Notes under the pieces: model-generated
Database searches by the model: none
What the model was told of the DNA's origin: nothing
The model's input: the letters and a program-made list of their open reading frames with translations, nothing else
Shown here: piece by piece, positions 30,090 to 54,552 of the stretch
Layout: the number at the start of each line of letters is the position of its first letter
How positions within the stretch are numbered: position 1 is the stretch's first letter
Translations under genes and position numbers: made by a program
Assembly (NCBI GenBank): GCA_026745465.1
Contig: JACYXH010000175.1
Coordinates: forward strand, 952,501 to 1,016,500
Direction: 5' to 3'
DNA: 64,000 bases
DNA from: Lota lota
Taxonomy: Eukaryota > Chordata > Actinopteri > Gadiformes > Lotidae

Positions 30090-31930
30090 TGTTGGAAGAC
30101 CATTGGAAATGTTTTTTCTCTTTTTAAAAACTGGCTCATTTTGACATTATAAACACGACATTATGATAGTCTGCTTACCAAATGTAAGCATTGTTTGAAA
30201 CATTAAGGCCTACTGGGACTGCAGCAAAATTGCTCCACGACACCATTGCTTCATGTCATTTTCCAAACATTGACACTTATCAAAATTATCTCCAGTTATC
30301 ATTTGAGTACTCCCATGGTAAGTACTATATCTTTTTTTAGAATATTATTAAGCTGGCCTGTAAAGAGGTTTGTTATTGACTTCTGTGTGTTTTTGCTTTG
30401 GCCAATATCACAGTTGGATAATTATAGGTATCTCGATTTCAATAGTAATGATAGAGGTGTGTGAGTATATCGATTGTGCGTGTGTCAGCAGTCTGGCACA
30501 AGGGAACAGGGAAATCCCAATGCAAGCATCTTTTAAAAAACCCTCCGGTTGAACAGGCTTACACCCACAAAAGGTGGCTTACTGCTGTTTGGGACAGCGA
30601 TTGGGGTGCCATCGCAATTATTACAATAGAGATGCACAAACTGTCCAATTGGTAGGCCTAAACTCTATGAAGATGAGTAACCTCATGTCTATTCAAGAAA
30701 AAACGTAGCCTATAGGCCAACGTCAGGGTTGTCTAACATATAGACTATTTATATGTATTGTTCTATAAAATAAATAGCCCTACATTTGAATAGCTTCGCT
30801 AACGTTTTTCCACCATGACATGGAGCATAGGCCCAGTAGGCAACATACAGTGTCGTACGGTAAAGCTGTGGGCACTGTGGATCATTGGAAAGGGAACTCT
30901 TATATTCACAGTAGCGGCAAGACAAACAGATCATAGAAAGCAGCAGAAATTGTGACCACCGGCGCTTTGTCTCGCTGCTTAAAAGCAGAAAAGCGTTGAG
31001 CGCAGCATAATCCTTTCAACGGGCTGCGACCGCTATCTGTGTGCTGCCCTGGTCAGCGCGATGCGCCAGTGCAGAAGCTCAATGCCAGGTTTGCTGCCCC
31101 ACTCTTCCTCTCCAAGCATGGATTTTCCACCGCTTTATCTGTCCTGAGCCCATCCACAACACACAATGTAAATATCTGCCTAATCAGTTCTGCTGCCACG
31201 AAACCACTTGTACACCAATACAGAACATAAATCGAGAAATGGAGAACTCCAATTGTGGTGATCAGTTTTAGTTTCAAACCTATGACGAATGTGATTAGTT
31301 TATTATGATAATCGGGTAGAATATACTGTAAAATAGTTGTTTGTGGGTGTTGCTGTGTCAATCCTGTTTGTTGTGTCAATTGTATGGCAATTGATAGAGG
31401 TTCTGTGCAAATCCACCAGTTCACAGTCAATAATAAGCTTACTGCATATTACTTTCAAAACTTAAAGGAAGCTGTGATAAGGGACCAGATCCATGTTTGT
31501 CTCAAGTTTACACATGTAGTTTTGGCTCACATGCTATTTGTCACCCCAAAGCACTACAAATAATAATCACAACTTCCTTGCATATCAGCCCTGTAATACC
31601 AACCCCAATAAAAAAATACTTTATTACATTTGAGTTCAATCAACGCTTTTTCTTCAGATCCAAGCGCCTCATTCTGCCTAATTTATTGAATTTTCTACTT
31701 TGTATCCATCTATTAATTTTAGTTAGAGGTGTGGGGGCTTTCAAGATCATGAGCAGGGGGTTACCATGTGAACGATTCCTTTGTTGGGATGGGGGCTAGT
31801 TCATGCTCAGGGTGATCTGTGGTGCGAGCAGAGAGAGAGGTCAGGCAGACAGACTAGAGGGGATTTTGTTTTGATTTGCAGCATTGTGTGGTGACCCCTC
31901 CCCTGGGTTCGATGGAGTGGCCGCGGCCCT
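30090..31930. other. Intergenic, ptges3 to mip
   Basis: No gene, RNA gene or clear repeat was recognised. A more GC-rich patch at 30955-31100 has no identifiable content. Confidence 0.45.
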
Positions 31931-31937
31931 AGACCAT

Positions 31938-31945
31938 TATAAAAA
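31938..31945 (+). promoter_or_regulatory. mip: Possible TATA box upstream of mip
   Basis: TATAAAAA occurs about 500 bp before the mip start codon. A possible 3' splice site (TCTCCTTTCAG ending at 32346) would allow a 5' UTR intron between the two. Lens crystallin and MIP promoters usually have TATA boxes, but the transcription start here is a guess. Confidence 0.3.
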
Positions 31946-32437
31946 GCCTGGTCGGCTCCCCCTGCTCTGGCAAAGAGGCTGAATGTCTGCAGGACATGCT
32001 TAACGTTTGTCTATCTATCCATGTTATTCTACTAATCAGCAGCAGGGTTGGTATACGTAGATGCACAGAGGCTGACCACGCCACACTAACCAGCAGCTCT
32101 CTATGAATGACAGACTGCATTAAAAAAGCATCGCAGCCCATTACCTGACCAGTCTGCGGATCTCACTCGTAGAGAGTTGTATGTGGAGCAGTGTACGTGC
32201 TGTCACACTTGGGTTTAGAGAGACAGTCCCTGTTGTAGGAACAGTTTGTTGTAGTTTGCGTTTGTTTTCCAATGTTCTCCATCATCTGTGATCAAGAAGA
32301 CTCATAGAGGAGCTTATTCTAAAGGAGAACACTCATCTCCTTTCAGCTGATCTAATTTTTTTTTGGGAGAGTCTCTTGCAACCTTTCCATCTCTCCATTG
32401 CCGGAGAGTCGCCGCCTGTATTTTTTTGGGCATCATC

Positions 32438-33925
32438 ATGTGGGAGTTCCGGTCCATGTCGTTCTGGCGGGCGGTGTTCGCCGAGTTCTACGGCACCATG
32501 TTCTTCGTCTTCTTTGGGTTGGGCGCAGCCTTGCGCTGGACCACTGGGCCGCACAACGTTCTCCACGTAGCCTTCTGCTTCGGGCTCGCCGCAGCCACAC
32601 TCATCCAGTCCATCGGCCACATCAGTGGAGGACACATCAACCCAGCTGTCACCTTTGCCTACCTGATTGGCTCCCAGATGTCCCTGTTCCGTGCTTTCTT
32701 CTACATCATCGCCCAGTGTCTGGGAGCCCTGGCCGGGGCTGCGGTGCTGTACGGCGTCACCCCTAACAACATGAGGGGCAATCTGGCACTCAACACGGTA
32801 AGAGGGCCGTCTCTCCAGTCCCAGTGCTTGAGCTGTTGTCACACCAACACTGTTGCTACAGGAAACGCAGACACTGTCAGGCAACTTTTCACTCGTTAAC
32901 ATTAAATTACATAGATCACATAAAATCTTCACATTAAACGTGTGCAATTCATGACTTGTTACTAGAATTTCAGAGGGAAAATGATGCAATGCAATTTGAC
33001 ATTATGGTTGTTATTAAATACTGTAGTACTGTTATTGTTCTACATATAGGGTCATCCAAATACGTGGCCTATGTCACACAGATACATCCAATATGACAAT
33101 GGCATAGTCCACACATCCAATCAGTCCATGATCTTCCCCTTCATTTCCTCCTCTGCTCCTCTGCCTTCCTATAGCTGCAGCCAGGCATCAGCCTTGGCAT
33201 GGGCACCACCATGGAGGTGTTCCTCACCATGCAGCTGGTGATCTGCATCTTCGCAGTGACCGACGAGAGGCGCAATGGCCGTCTAGGCTCTGCTGCGTTG
33301 TCCATCGGCTTCTCTGTGCTCATGGGACATCTTCTGGGGGTAGGTGGCGACAGTATGAGGCTAATTAAGCGTTTTAGTCTTGTGATTCAAAGAAAGGATC
33401 TTGCTGGCAAATAAAAGGTGTTGAAGAAGCACAGCATGCAGGAATTTGAATCTGACCCCTTGGCTTTCAGGTCGCTTTGTTCACATTATTAACTTGATGT
33501 TGGTTGTGTTCTCATCTCTTTAGATGTACTACACCGGAGCAGGAATGAACCCAGCCAGGTCCTTCGCCCCTGCCGTCTTGGTCAGGAATTTCGTCAACCA
33601 CTGGGTAGGACAGTCTGCGATTTAGCATCCACCTCAAAAAACGCATCCAATGAGGGAGTGAGGGGCAGACTGCAATCCACTAACTTCACTAACTCTCTCC
33701 ATATCCCTGTCGTCTTTCTTTGTTTCTGCCTCTCCATAGGTGTACTGGGTGGGACCCATGATCGGTGGAGCGATGGGAGCTCTGGTGTACGACTTCATGC
33801 TATTCCCCCGCATGCGCGGCCTCTCCGAGAGGCTGGCCACGCTGAAGGGCACCCGGCCCCCAGAGGCCGAGGGCCAGCAAGACCCCAGGGGGGATCCCAT
33901 CGAGCTCAAGACCCAGGCCCTATAA
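32438..33925 (+). CDS. mip: Lens aquaporin 0 / major intrinsic protein (MIP)
   Basis: Four exons, 32438-32797, 33175-33339, 33524-33604 and 33740-33925 (360, 165, 81 and 186 nt), encode 263 aa, the usual AQP0 length and, from memory, the mammalian exon layout. The protein is a six-helix water channel of lens fibre cell membranes that also serves in cell adhesion. Both NPA boxes are intact (N68-A70 in HINPAVT and N184-A186 in GMNPARS). The selectivity filter residues F48, H172, A181 and R187 are all present. The C-terminal helix [17 protein letters not shown] is the calmodulin-binding region, and the tail ends in ELKTQAL. Positions 23 and 149, tyrosines in mammalian AQP0, are Phe and Thr here. 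The mammalian phosphosites S229 and S235 are Gly and Ala, while S231 is kept. Teleosts have two mip paralogues; which one this is cannot be judged. Confidence 0.97.
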
Positions 33926-34384
33926 GCCCGGGCACCAAGATATCCACTTTCTTACATCCCCCCCGACCTTCATCCACCTATCAACCCACACTCTAAAGCT
34001 CCTTGCCCCATCCATCCTCAATCTGTCCTCAAACGTCGTCCCACCCCCCCCCCCCATGGCTCGGCATAAAGACCTCCACCTCCCCCCTATGTCGGACCCA
34101 CCAATGGCCATACCTAGACCCTGGTGTATTTTACAGAGTAGTCGAGCTATGCTGTTACCCCCCCCCCCAAAAAAAAAAAACATTTACATTGATCCAATTT
34201 TCTTTCTCACCCCCTTCTCTGTCTTTCCCTTTTGACCTCTCTTTTACCTGCTAGGAGTGAAGCTACATTAGGGCAGTGGAGTTCTGCATGCGTTTTCCAG
34301 TTTTTATCCAGTTTTTGTTTTGTTCCATCATGTTTGGGTAAATTATGTTTTTATTCTTTTTTCTTTTTACGTGTGTTGAGGCCA

Positions 34385-34431
<47 letters not shown>

Positions 34432-34751
34432 ATGCGTGTATGTGTGTTTGTGTATGTGGATGTGTGTGTGCGGCTGTATGTGGTTGTCTTCAATCAACTG
34501 TTTTTATTTTGAGGCTTTTGCGGCCAAGACTTCATATTTGTTAGATGCTTTGTGTTATGCTTCGTGCAAGATTATTTGAGAGAATATGCAGCCTTGCCTC
34601 CTGCTCACTAATTAGTTTGACCAGCACAACATTCAGTATTTTTAAGGATCTCTTCTTTAGATAGGATGATGTTAAGCCTTTTAATCCAATTCCCATAATT
34701 ACATAAATAATGCAACTTCTGGGCACGCACACACATTTATATGAAAATAAA
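33926..34751 (+). other. mip: mip 3' UTR with (GT)n and polyadenylation signal
   Basis: The non-coding tail after the TAA stop has C-rich runs (about 34038-34055 and 34160-34168), a (GT)n array at 34387-34431, and AATAAA at 34746-34751. It faces the 3' end of stat6 tail to tail. Confidence 0.55.
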
Positions 34752-36034
34752 CACACAAATCAGTCAACCATCTGGTCATTTCTGAGCTTAATCTTTAATA
34801 CCTTTTCAAATGTTTACAATTTCACAATTACCACAGAATTATTTGGCTACTTGACGTTTTTTATTTATTATATGGATTTCAGTGATTCTGTTCCAAATCA
34901 GTGTGATTTATGCAGCATTTGTGATAATGTCATTTTTAAGCTATTAGATCAGTGGTTATTATAGATCCATGTACAAAAGTGTGTGGCAGTTGGTTTGCCT
35001 TTCCTTTTGCTTGTATGCCATGGAAGAAAACAAAGAAATTCAACACACTTTAATGTGGAATTAGCTTTACTACTGGATTGTGTTTCTTTTTGACTACATA
35101 ATGAGTTATTTTTAGTTAATTTCAGTTCATGTGGTTAAAATCTGAGTAAAATAAGAGTGCTGTGACTTCTTCCAGTGGCTTCTATTGGTTTACATTTGAA
35201 GACGATTGAATGAACCCCTCTCTAATTGACAGGGGTCACCTTGAGATCAACAAACATCTTTGGTTTCTACTGGAAATGCGTGCCTGTATTTTTAAAGACA
35301 AGATTGAATGAAACTTGAAGGTGAAGCTTCACATTGGCTTTGCATCCCCTCCATATTTACCCTTTCTTCCTTTGTTTACATGATGGCCATTTTGTTCTGT
35401 TCTTTTGAAGGGAAATATAATGCTGCTAGGAGTATCATTTTGGGAAAGAGGAAGGTGACACTGGGATAACAGTTGCCATTCAACAAAGCAATTACCAAAC
35501 CAGACGTGTAAGCTTTTATCTCTTTCCTCTTTTCTTAAGCTTTTAGTTTCATTTTCCAGCTAGTTTTAGTTTTAGCAACTTTTGTTGACCTTCAAATTGT
35601 TTTTCTAATGGAAAGGCTTTGTAATGTACAGTGTAATATTTTTTTTTAAGATTGACCTTGATTATGAAACTGGATGGATCAAACATATAGTATTCAAGGT
35701 ATACAGTGTCTCATCTTTGGATGATGGATTATGGAAGATATGCCAATGTGATTCACTGATATGTGAAATACAATCTGCCTTGGTTCAATGGATAGTCGAT
35801 TTACTTTAAAGCACACCTTTCTAACCAGACTGCCATGGATTCAATTTTCTTATGTAAAACATCCCAAATCATTGGCTACATTATTTTCTTGTTCTTTTTA
35901 TACTTTAAACCATCAGGTTCTCAGTTATGCTGGTAACCCTTTTCAAATAATGACCTTCTTAGAAGTGGTTTAAGCCTGCGCTGTCTCCCTGAAAGAGTTG
36001 AAGAGTCGGCCATGGTTTTAATAGTTAAGAACAT
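34752..36034. other. Convergent intergenic space between mip and stat6
   Basis: AT-rich with no recognisable gene. A faintly tRNA-like patch at 35775-35850 is too degenerate to call. Confidence 0.4.
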
Positions 36035-36040
36035 TTTATT
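36035..36040 (-). promoter_or_regulatory. stat6: Candidate stat6 polyadenylation signal
   Basis: TTTATT on the plus strand reads AATAAA on the minus strand, about 1.1 kb after the stat6 stop codon. It is the most plausible of several AT-rich candidates. Confidence 0.4.
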
Positions 36041-37128
36041 TTTCCAAATTGATAAAATATTACCACATAATTAAAATATAATTATACATCCCAAAACTAA
36101 TAATATATTAAAGGAAAGCATTCAGTAAGCAAGCAAAAGGAACGTGTATGATTGAATTTGGTTGAGGAGTGAGGAGATCTCAACTATGAATATAATTTAT
36201 CTTAGGTTGGTGAACAATAGTAATTCAACTTTACTATGTTCACTTTAAAGGTAACCAAGGTTAATAAATCAAGAACAATGTATGGTTGTGATTGAGTGTG
36301 GAGAACGTATGTTAGCTTATCTTTAAAATTGCAATATTCCTGGTGTTCTAAAAACTAAAATGTCCTGGGACATTTCAATTTGTATAATTTCACTGCTTAA
36401 TTTATGCATTTTACGTGTAAATGCACATTTATTCAGTTGATAAAACCTATTTACAACATTCTTTTTCGTATAAAGTACCCCTTAAGTTAACTGTTTGCAC
36501 CCAAAATGAAACCCCTAAAATGTATACACAACATAATACAACAAATTGCAAAGTGTATTACAGGCATTTCCCTCTCCTTAAGATGGAAATATCGCTACCT
36601 GAATCATTAAAAATGACTACAAAAAAATGTACAATGGAAAATACAACATAAATCTGCAATGTTCATAAGATGAAGATGTCTTTACCAATCCAGAGAAAAC
36701 ATATGTTTTAATGTAATTATGTGTTGTTTTCCAATAACAACTGTCAAATATTGTGCGTAGTTTATAAGCACAGCAATGTTTACAGTACCTTATTTATACA
36801 AAATATGGCCATATATGCCATATAAACAAAACAGGGTAATACCAATTTATCTCATTATCATATGACCCGGAAAGTTAAGTTCTGGATATGCAGTGATTTC
36901 ATTTGCAGTATTATATTATCAGATCGTCAACTACTACCTTATCCACAACCCATTTCACACTGTGTGTAAATGTATCATCTTCAGTTGTACTTGTTAGTAA
37001 CTGATGGCAAAAGCGGTGGAAGTACATCAGTATAAGACTATAGCATCAATGCCGTCATACGGAGATAATGCCGAAAACCTTTGGCCAATGTCAGCGTTTC
37101 CATTGAAGATGTATCTCCTACTTTCCTA

Positions 37129-47710
<10,582 letters not shown>

Positions 47711-48775
47711 GGTTATGGTAGGACCTCAGGAACACACAGAATAAAACTCTAAAAATCGATTTAGCATAGTAAAGTCAACCCAAACAGGAAACGGGGATGT
47801 TATTTTAAGATGGGAACGCAGCAACCTCAGAGCTAAGGCCCATGGTACACGATCCACAGAAGAGGATGACCAAGGTATAAGCAACAAGTAATGAGACGGT
47901 TGAGAGCAAAAGAGACACATGCTACTGGGCTGGCCAACAATATCCTTTAATGTGTTTTCATGTACGTTTCTCTCGGTAAGAGAGCTTCTGAGCCTTTATC
48001 AAAATGTGGGAGAGAGAGTTTTGTTTAATAAGCCCAGCTTTTATGTTTTTGAAAACCACAGAACCCGAAAGCCAAAACCCACATAACCGTCACTAAAAGA
48101 ACATCTGCATTATATTACGTGTTGTGATTTCTCCTTCAAGGTTGTTTATAAACCCCTCCTGCCTGCATTTCTAAGGCATTTGTTAACACACTCAATTAAC
48201 TAATCCCCCCCAACAGAAACTGTCCAGACCAGCTGTCTGCATACTTGGATAGCTATGTTTATGTTTTACCAGATGAACTAAGGGTCTTGCATCACGGATG
48301 GCTTTATAGACAAGAATATGACATGACGTTGGGGGAATCGATCCTTCAGAATTTGATACCAAGAACAAACCCCAAGCCTCAGACAATTATCAATGTGTGC
48401 TAAAATGCACATCTGCTGATCCCTGATGAGAGCTCTAGTGTCTTGGTAGCACACAAAACCTTGACATGATAATAATGGCATAATTACATTTTTAATCCAA
48501 CTTTCCCAGTGAGCAGGTTGAACTACATGGTACGTATTATTATAACGTGTTATTATAATGATTGCCATAGCATTAACAACAATTCATAATAATTCATAAA
48601 AAATCATAATAACAGTCTTAATCGTATTATTAGAATAACTACATAGGGCTGCATTGCTAACTTACTGTACATATGTTTGTCAGACCTGATTTGAATGCAA
48701 CAAGGAAATGTAAACAGGCAGGACGTTTAGCTTTCCTATTCCGAAATAAGAGTAACTCAAATATTATTATTATTA

Positions 48776-48810
<35 letters not shown>

Positions 48811-49370
48811 TTACCAAGTCCACGATGATGATAATTCAGCTATGTCCAACTCTGATGCGGTGTATATATATATACTATATGTTTTGGCTCCTTTTTGATG
48901 TTATCTTCCATTGAAGTAACTGTTGGGGCCTAGTTTAACGTGCAGTAATGTTACAACTTCTAGGAGAACCTGCGTTTTCATAGCACGAGTTCACAGTTGG
49001 AAAAACGAAAAGGTGATGACGAAAACTGACGGTTAATGAAACATTAAACAGAAGTCTTAGTCTTAACGAGCTGGTGACTAACGTTACATAAACAAAACAG
49101 GATAGCGAACTAAAGAGTTCCAGGGAGATCTTTGGAATTCCAACTACGCATCTGTATGAAATAATATTAAGCCTGTAACGTTAGGCTGTAATTACTTCAT
49201 AGGTTCCCTTTTTTTAATATATACAATTACATGGTCTGGTTAATATTCATCCCTTACCTTCAACAAAAAGTTGAGTCAGCTTTCCTCAAAACGTTTCCAG
49301 AAATAGTGTAGTCTGTCGACTTGTAAGTAAGTTACGACATCTGAGTAGTATAGGCCACTAGTTGTCCATA
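47711..49370 (-). other. stat6: stat6 5' region with possible non-coding first exon
   Basis: On the minus strand a good donor (GTTGAAG followed by GTAAGG, boundary at 49258/49257) could end an untranslated first exon starting near 49370. The acceptor before the start codon would be CTGAG at about 47724. Both are inferred. Between them lie AT-rich sequence and an (ATT)n array (48763-48811). Confidence 0.3.
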
Positions 49371-52300
49371 GTGGCCGATCTGTAATTTAAGATGCTGTTG
49401 GGACTATTTCATAGCCCTTTTCAAAGAAATTCGAACCGAGCTCCGACTGTAAAATATTGTGTAACTTCCACGGTCAGAAATCGTAGCGTACTTCCCTATT
49501 ACGACGAATATGCCAACTCACTGAGAAGAGTACAACTATTTCCTGCGCCTGTTTTTAGGTTTACTATAAAGCTTCGAACTAAATGGCGCACTTAAAAAAA
49601 TAACATTTTAAAACTAACATTACAACATCCAGAGGCATACCAATTAGGCTATCCTTAGTGTAAAAACATGAACCATGACGTTTATCATTATTAGACTATA
49701 TTTCTAACGAGAATTAATATGCCATGTAGATAACTGCCGAAGATGGTCGCCTCTGTTCAATATAGCGATTGTGTGAATAGAATATGTGCCTATGGTGATC
49801 ACGCAGTAGCAGTATAATCGACACTTGTCAACCAAACTGAAAGTGCACCAAATGGGCGTGATCAACGTCATGTGAACGCCTACACAACATGGGCGTGCAT
49901 GAACTGGACATGCGTTGAGTTAAACTTCCAGGAACAGCCTGAGTCACGAATGCCCACTTCATTTGATCGTAGCCTTGTCTTTGGTCAAAGCAAGTGGAAT
50001 GATCAATGTGGTATTGTAATTCCGCGGGTGTCTATACTGAAGCTCATGTTTTGTCACGCGTTTTGGTTTCTTTGAAGAGGTATCCTAGTAGTTATTAAAA
50101 GACCAGTGAAACTGATCAATTCCGATTGTATCGAATTGGTTAAGCACGTTTGACGAGTAGGCCTAGGCATTTTAATGATTATTAAATTATATTATTGTTG
50201 TTATTATTGTTTATGTTATATTATTATTATTATTATTATTGTTGTTGTTGTCGTTGTTGTTGTCGTTGTTGTTAGTAGTAGTAGCCTAGGCTAGTAGTAG
50301 TAGCCTAACGTTAGTCCTATTAGTTGTAGGCTAGTAAAAGCCTATTGTATATGTACAACAGAATACATTAACTGATTCAGCATTGCAGGTGAAATTAACC
50401 ATTTATATAATAAATAATTGTATGAATTTATCTAATAGGCCAATATGTTTTAATTTTAATTGAAAATCCTTTCTGTCTTTATTATATTGACCGCAAGATG
50501 GTGCTGCAATCCAACATTGAATACCAACGAGGTCTCGTTTCTTGGAACACTGCCCCCGTCGCAGCAGGTCGGACTCTGAGATACAGCGGCAGGCATAGCA
50601 ACTAAGCACATGAACATATAACGCGTTCATGATTTGATGAGACATAACCCACTTTATGTTACGATAACCTGTCACATTAGAAACTTAGACACGCTTTACA
50701 ATCCAGATGTAGTCTGAACATCTATGTTTTTCATGGCATTCCACCTGTCTGAATCAATTTCCTTTCAATTTTGATTGACGTGTATATCATTCAAACAACC
50801 ACACGCCTACAGCTGGCATATACTTAGGTTTCATATCTCAAATTTCATTATTACAATCATTTCCTTGGGACTTATACAATCAGATATGTAATGAAAAATA
50901 AATAATAATAACATATAGGCCCTATTGCTCAGCAACCAACATACCCTTATTATTTAGGCTATTTAGTGTGTCCACCAATATTTGTGGGGACAGTTTCTCC
51001 TCCACGCAAAAAAACGAAATGTCACATCAAATTGATTCCAGAGATTCCAACAGCCTGAGGTCACAGTTTTCTTTATCGTGTATCATCTTCCTTGTCAAGG
51101 ACAATAGGTTGAACATGAAACCGATTTTCCCCACCAAAAATATTTATATTGCTTGGAACGTAACTTTGTCCTTCCAAGCACATTAGTGTTAATTGTTGTC
51201 TCAATTCTCACACTTGTTTCCTTGTGCCTCAGAGATTACTTATTGCTGTTTGCTGAATTCACTCTCTGCATGCTGGTTTGTCATCATTTTCCGGGGTTCT
51301 CTTAGGTAAAAGCCTGACTTGGAAGCATACAGCATCTGGAACCAATACAGCTGTGCCTGCTATCTCTGGGACCAGGGGGTTCCGAGGTTGAATGGTGGGG
51401 TGGGCTGGGTGTGCGAGGGGTTTGGCTAGTGGCTGTTTTGGCCCTGGGGGTCCATGTGTCCCTGAATTCAAAATAGACTTGATTGCTAACAGCTGGCAGC
51501 CCTAACTCACCCAGTGTCAAAGCTCTCCTCTGATGTCAACCTTGTCAGTATCAAGGCCTGCACAATGGAAGGCTAGCAGCACATCTAGCATCTAGGTGGC
51601 CAAAGATAAGTATGGAAAGAGGTAGAGAAGAGAGAGAGAGAAAGAGAGAAAGAGATGAAAAAAGGTTGTGTCTATGAGGGTTAGACTTCCAAAAATGCCC
51701 TCTGTTTCCACGGTTATTCCTATAAATGGCTTTCATGTTGTCAAGGTGTATGCATAACTGAAATAAATTAAAAGTGGGTTTGAAGAATTATTAGCCACAG
51801 AATCTGCTTGCAGACTTAAATTACAATCATGTTTCTTCTAGCACAGCTCCAGCAGGGAATATTTACCTCAAAGCTCAAGACAAATCATCCAAACCAAACA
51901 AGAAAAATCCTTACCTACCTACTTACATCCATTATCATCATTAAGATGATTAATACCATCCTGAGATTATTATCACTAAGCATTAGGCTTAATGTTAGAT
52001 TTGAGTGATAAAGGATTTCTAGAACTAAAACCTCTACCAAAGCTCATGATTATTTAAAATATATTATCTAATGAATGCAAATTAATCACTGTAAATCGAA
52101 GAGTCATCCTCCTGTGTTTGTGCTGGAGATGGAAGAAGTTATGATAGGACAGCCAGAACTATGGGACTCCTCAAATCACTCGCTATATTATGAGTAAATA
52201 GGACGACAGTTCATTAGCATATTTTATTATCCAAGTACAAACTTGGCTCGCCTAATTACCTACAATCAGCAGGGAGGAGACGATGATTGACTTCCTGGAG

Positions 52301-53133
52301 GACAGGGATCCGTTTGGATTACAAGGACACTTCGTTAATCTGCAACTGGGCTGTTTGTTTCACACTGCAAAGCAAATTAAATGTCTAACTGAGGCCACTG
52401 TGTACACTGTGGACTATCCGTTTTTATTGATTATCAGATAAAATGGAAGGCCACAATTCATAAACCTCCTACATGTGGTACCTCACAGCAAATATGCTTT
52501 AAACTCTTACTTAATTGCATTAATTGAAGAGAATCCACAATGCAAAACTGATCAATACTGGTCAGGTTACCAACAAAAGCATGAACAACCCCTCCAAAAG
52601 TGTTATGTTTATTTTTTTTATATACCTTGTATGAAATATAACCAGATTATTTTAGCAAGCGGTTGCAGGAACAAGTCCCCTTCATCATTAAGCCAAGGGC
52701 ATGTGGCGCACAAGGTTGTGGTCATATCCGATGCCATGCATCATCATTAGAGCAGTAATTATTCTGTCATCAACACCTCCACCAACACTAGCCTACTGGG
52801 ACGCAGTCACAGATGTTTAAAAACCTAGCTTTGACACGGCTATCCATAACAGGGATGGTATACAGGGATGCTGTACTAGGATGTTGCCCTGCAATAAAAC
52901 TTCCACTCTACTTTGTTGTGAGTCTCTCTTGATTTTTTTCTTTTGTTCCTGTCGTTGGGCTTTGAGTTTTTGAGAGATGTCAGGAAGGACTGGAAATAAC
53001 GCTGGCCGTGCCGCTGGGACACGATGTTGTTTACAGACAGTGACAGGGATGAAGGACCTCTGGGCTCTGGTGCTGCTGGCCTGAGGCCTCCAGGGTGTGT
53101 GAGCACTGCTTCTGTTGCTGTTCTGGAGCCCGC

Positions 53134-53234
<101 letters not shown>

Positions 53235-54462
53235 ACACATGCAAGGTCCCTACACTCACAATAGTGCACACACATAATTAATACACACACACACATAAAC
53301 ACAGACATGCACACACACAGCTTTTTCAAAATTTTCTTTTCCAGTGAGTCACCGTTCTCTCTCTTTTTGTCAAACACACACATTTGCAAAGCCGCGAACA
53401 TGCAATAAGGCAATGACTTAAATTCAATAGACCGCAGAGCTTGACCTCATCTATGTTGTTGTTGTTGTTGTGTTTTCCTTCCTCATTATTGAGGCAGACC
53501 ATACAAGTCACTTCGTGTGAAGTCACCCCAAGCCCATATTACAAACACTACAAAATCTCATTAGTGTGTTGATACATTAAATGATTTGGTAATCAGTTAA
53601 AGTGACTCTGCTGACCTTATTGTGATGGTGAGGTAAGCATCAACATTATGTCATTTCTGCACTCTGGCCAATTGGAGTCCCTTAACTGCTGAAGTCATTA
53701 AAAACAAAGAAACAGTCGTGGTCAAATATTGACATATTCTGTTTAATATTGTGTGATACTCTTCTCTTAAAATACAGTCTTTTCTGAGGTAGACCATTAC
53801 AGTTCAAGAACATTTTTTTTTTAAACAGACAAAAAAGACATGAAATAAATACTTTCATGTACAATATGCCACAAAATGAGGTAGAAATGGTTACAGAAAA
53901 TTTACAAGAACCAAGAACAAAGTTACCATGATAAGAGATAATAACAGCTAAGAAAATGCCAATTTTGTTGGACAAACAGTTTTGATTAAAAGCAAGGACA
54001 ACACTGATTCATCAAGTGGTAGATTGAGTAGCCATGTGTCGCTGATTTGCTAGAATATAACACTAAAAGTCACCATTTTAATTTGGGTCTCGGAAAATAT
54101 CAAGTAATTGCAAACATCTGGACTACAGCAGACCCTCAAGTTCTGTCATTTGTGTATGTATTGTGTATGTGTGTGTTTTCTTTTTGGTTTGGTAGACAGT
54201 GATCAATATGCACAACGGGGGTGATGCTGATTGATCTGCTTGAATGGCATGACTGAGGCCACCAGCTGTAGAGGACGGGAGGGCCGGACTGTGATATAGG
54301 GTTGCCGGACATCAATCAGGGGCATGGCAACTCCAGAAGGATCTGAATGGGAAAGGTGTGTGGGGGACGAGGTTGGGTTGGGGTGGGGACTGGGGCTATG
54401 CACCACATGGCTGTGGCTAGGGGCTAGTGGGCAATCCAATCTAGTGATATTGCATTGGGGAC

Positions 54463-54467
<5 letters not shown>

Positions 54468-54549
<82 letters not shown>
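54468..54549. repeat. (GA)n microsatellite
   Basis: About 40 perfect GA units. Confidence 0.95.

Positions 54550-54552
<3 letters not shown>

Noticed and set aside
32333-32989. 218-codon frame antisense to mip exon 1
   Set aside because: It lies opposite a firmly identified exon and resembles no known family.
35775-35850. tRNA-like stretch (GGTTCAATGGATAG ... GGATTCAATT)
   Set aside because: The arms do not form a cloverleaf by eye; at most a decayed tRNA-derived SINE.
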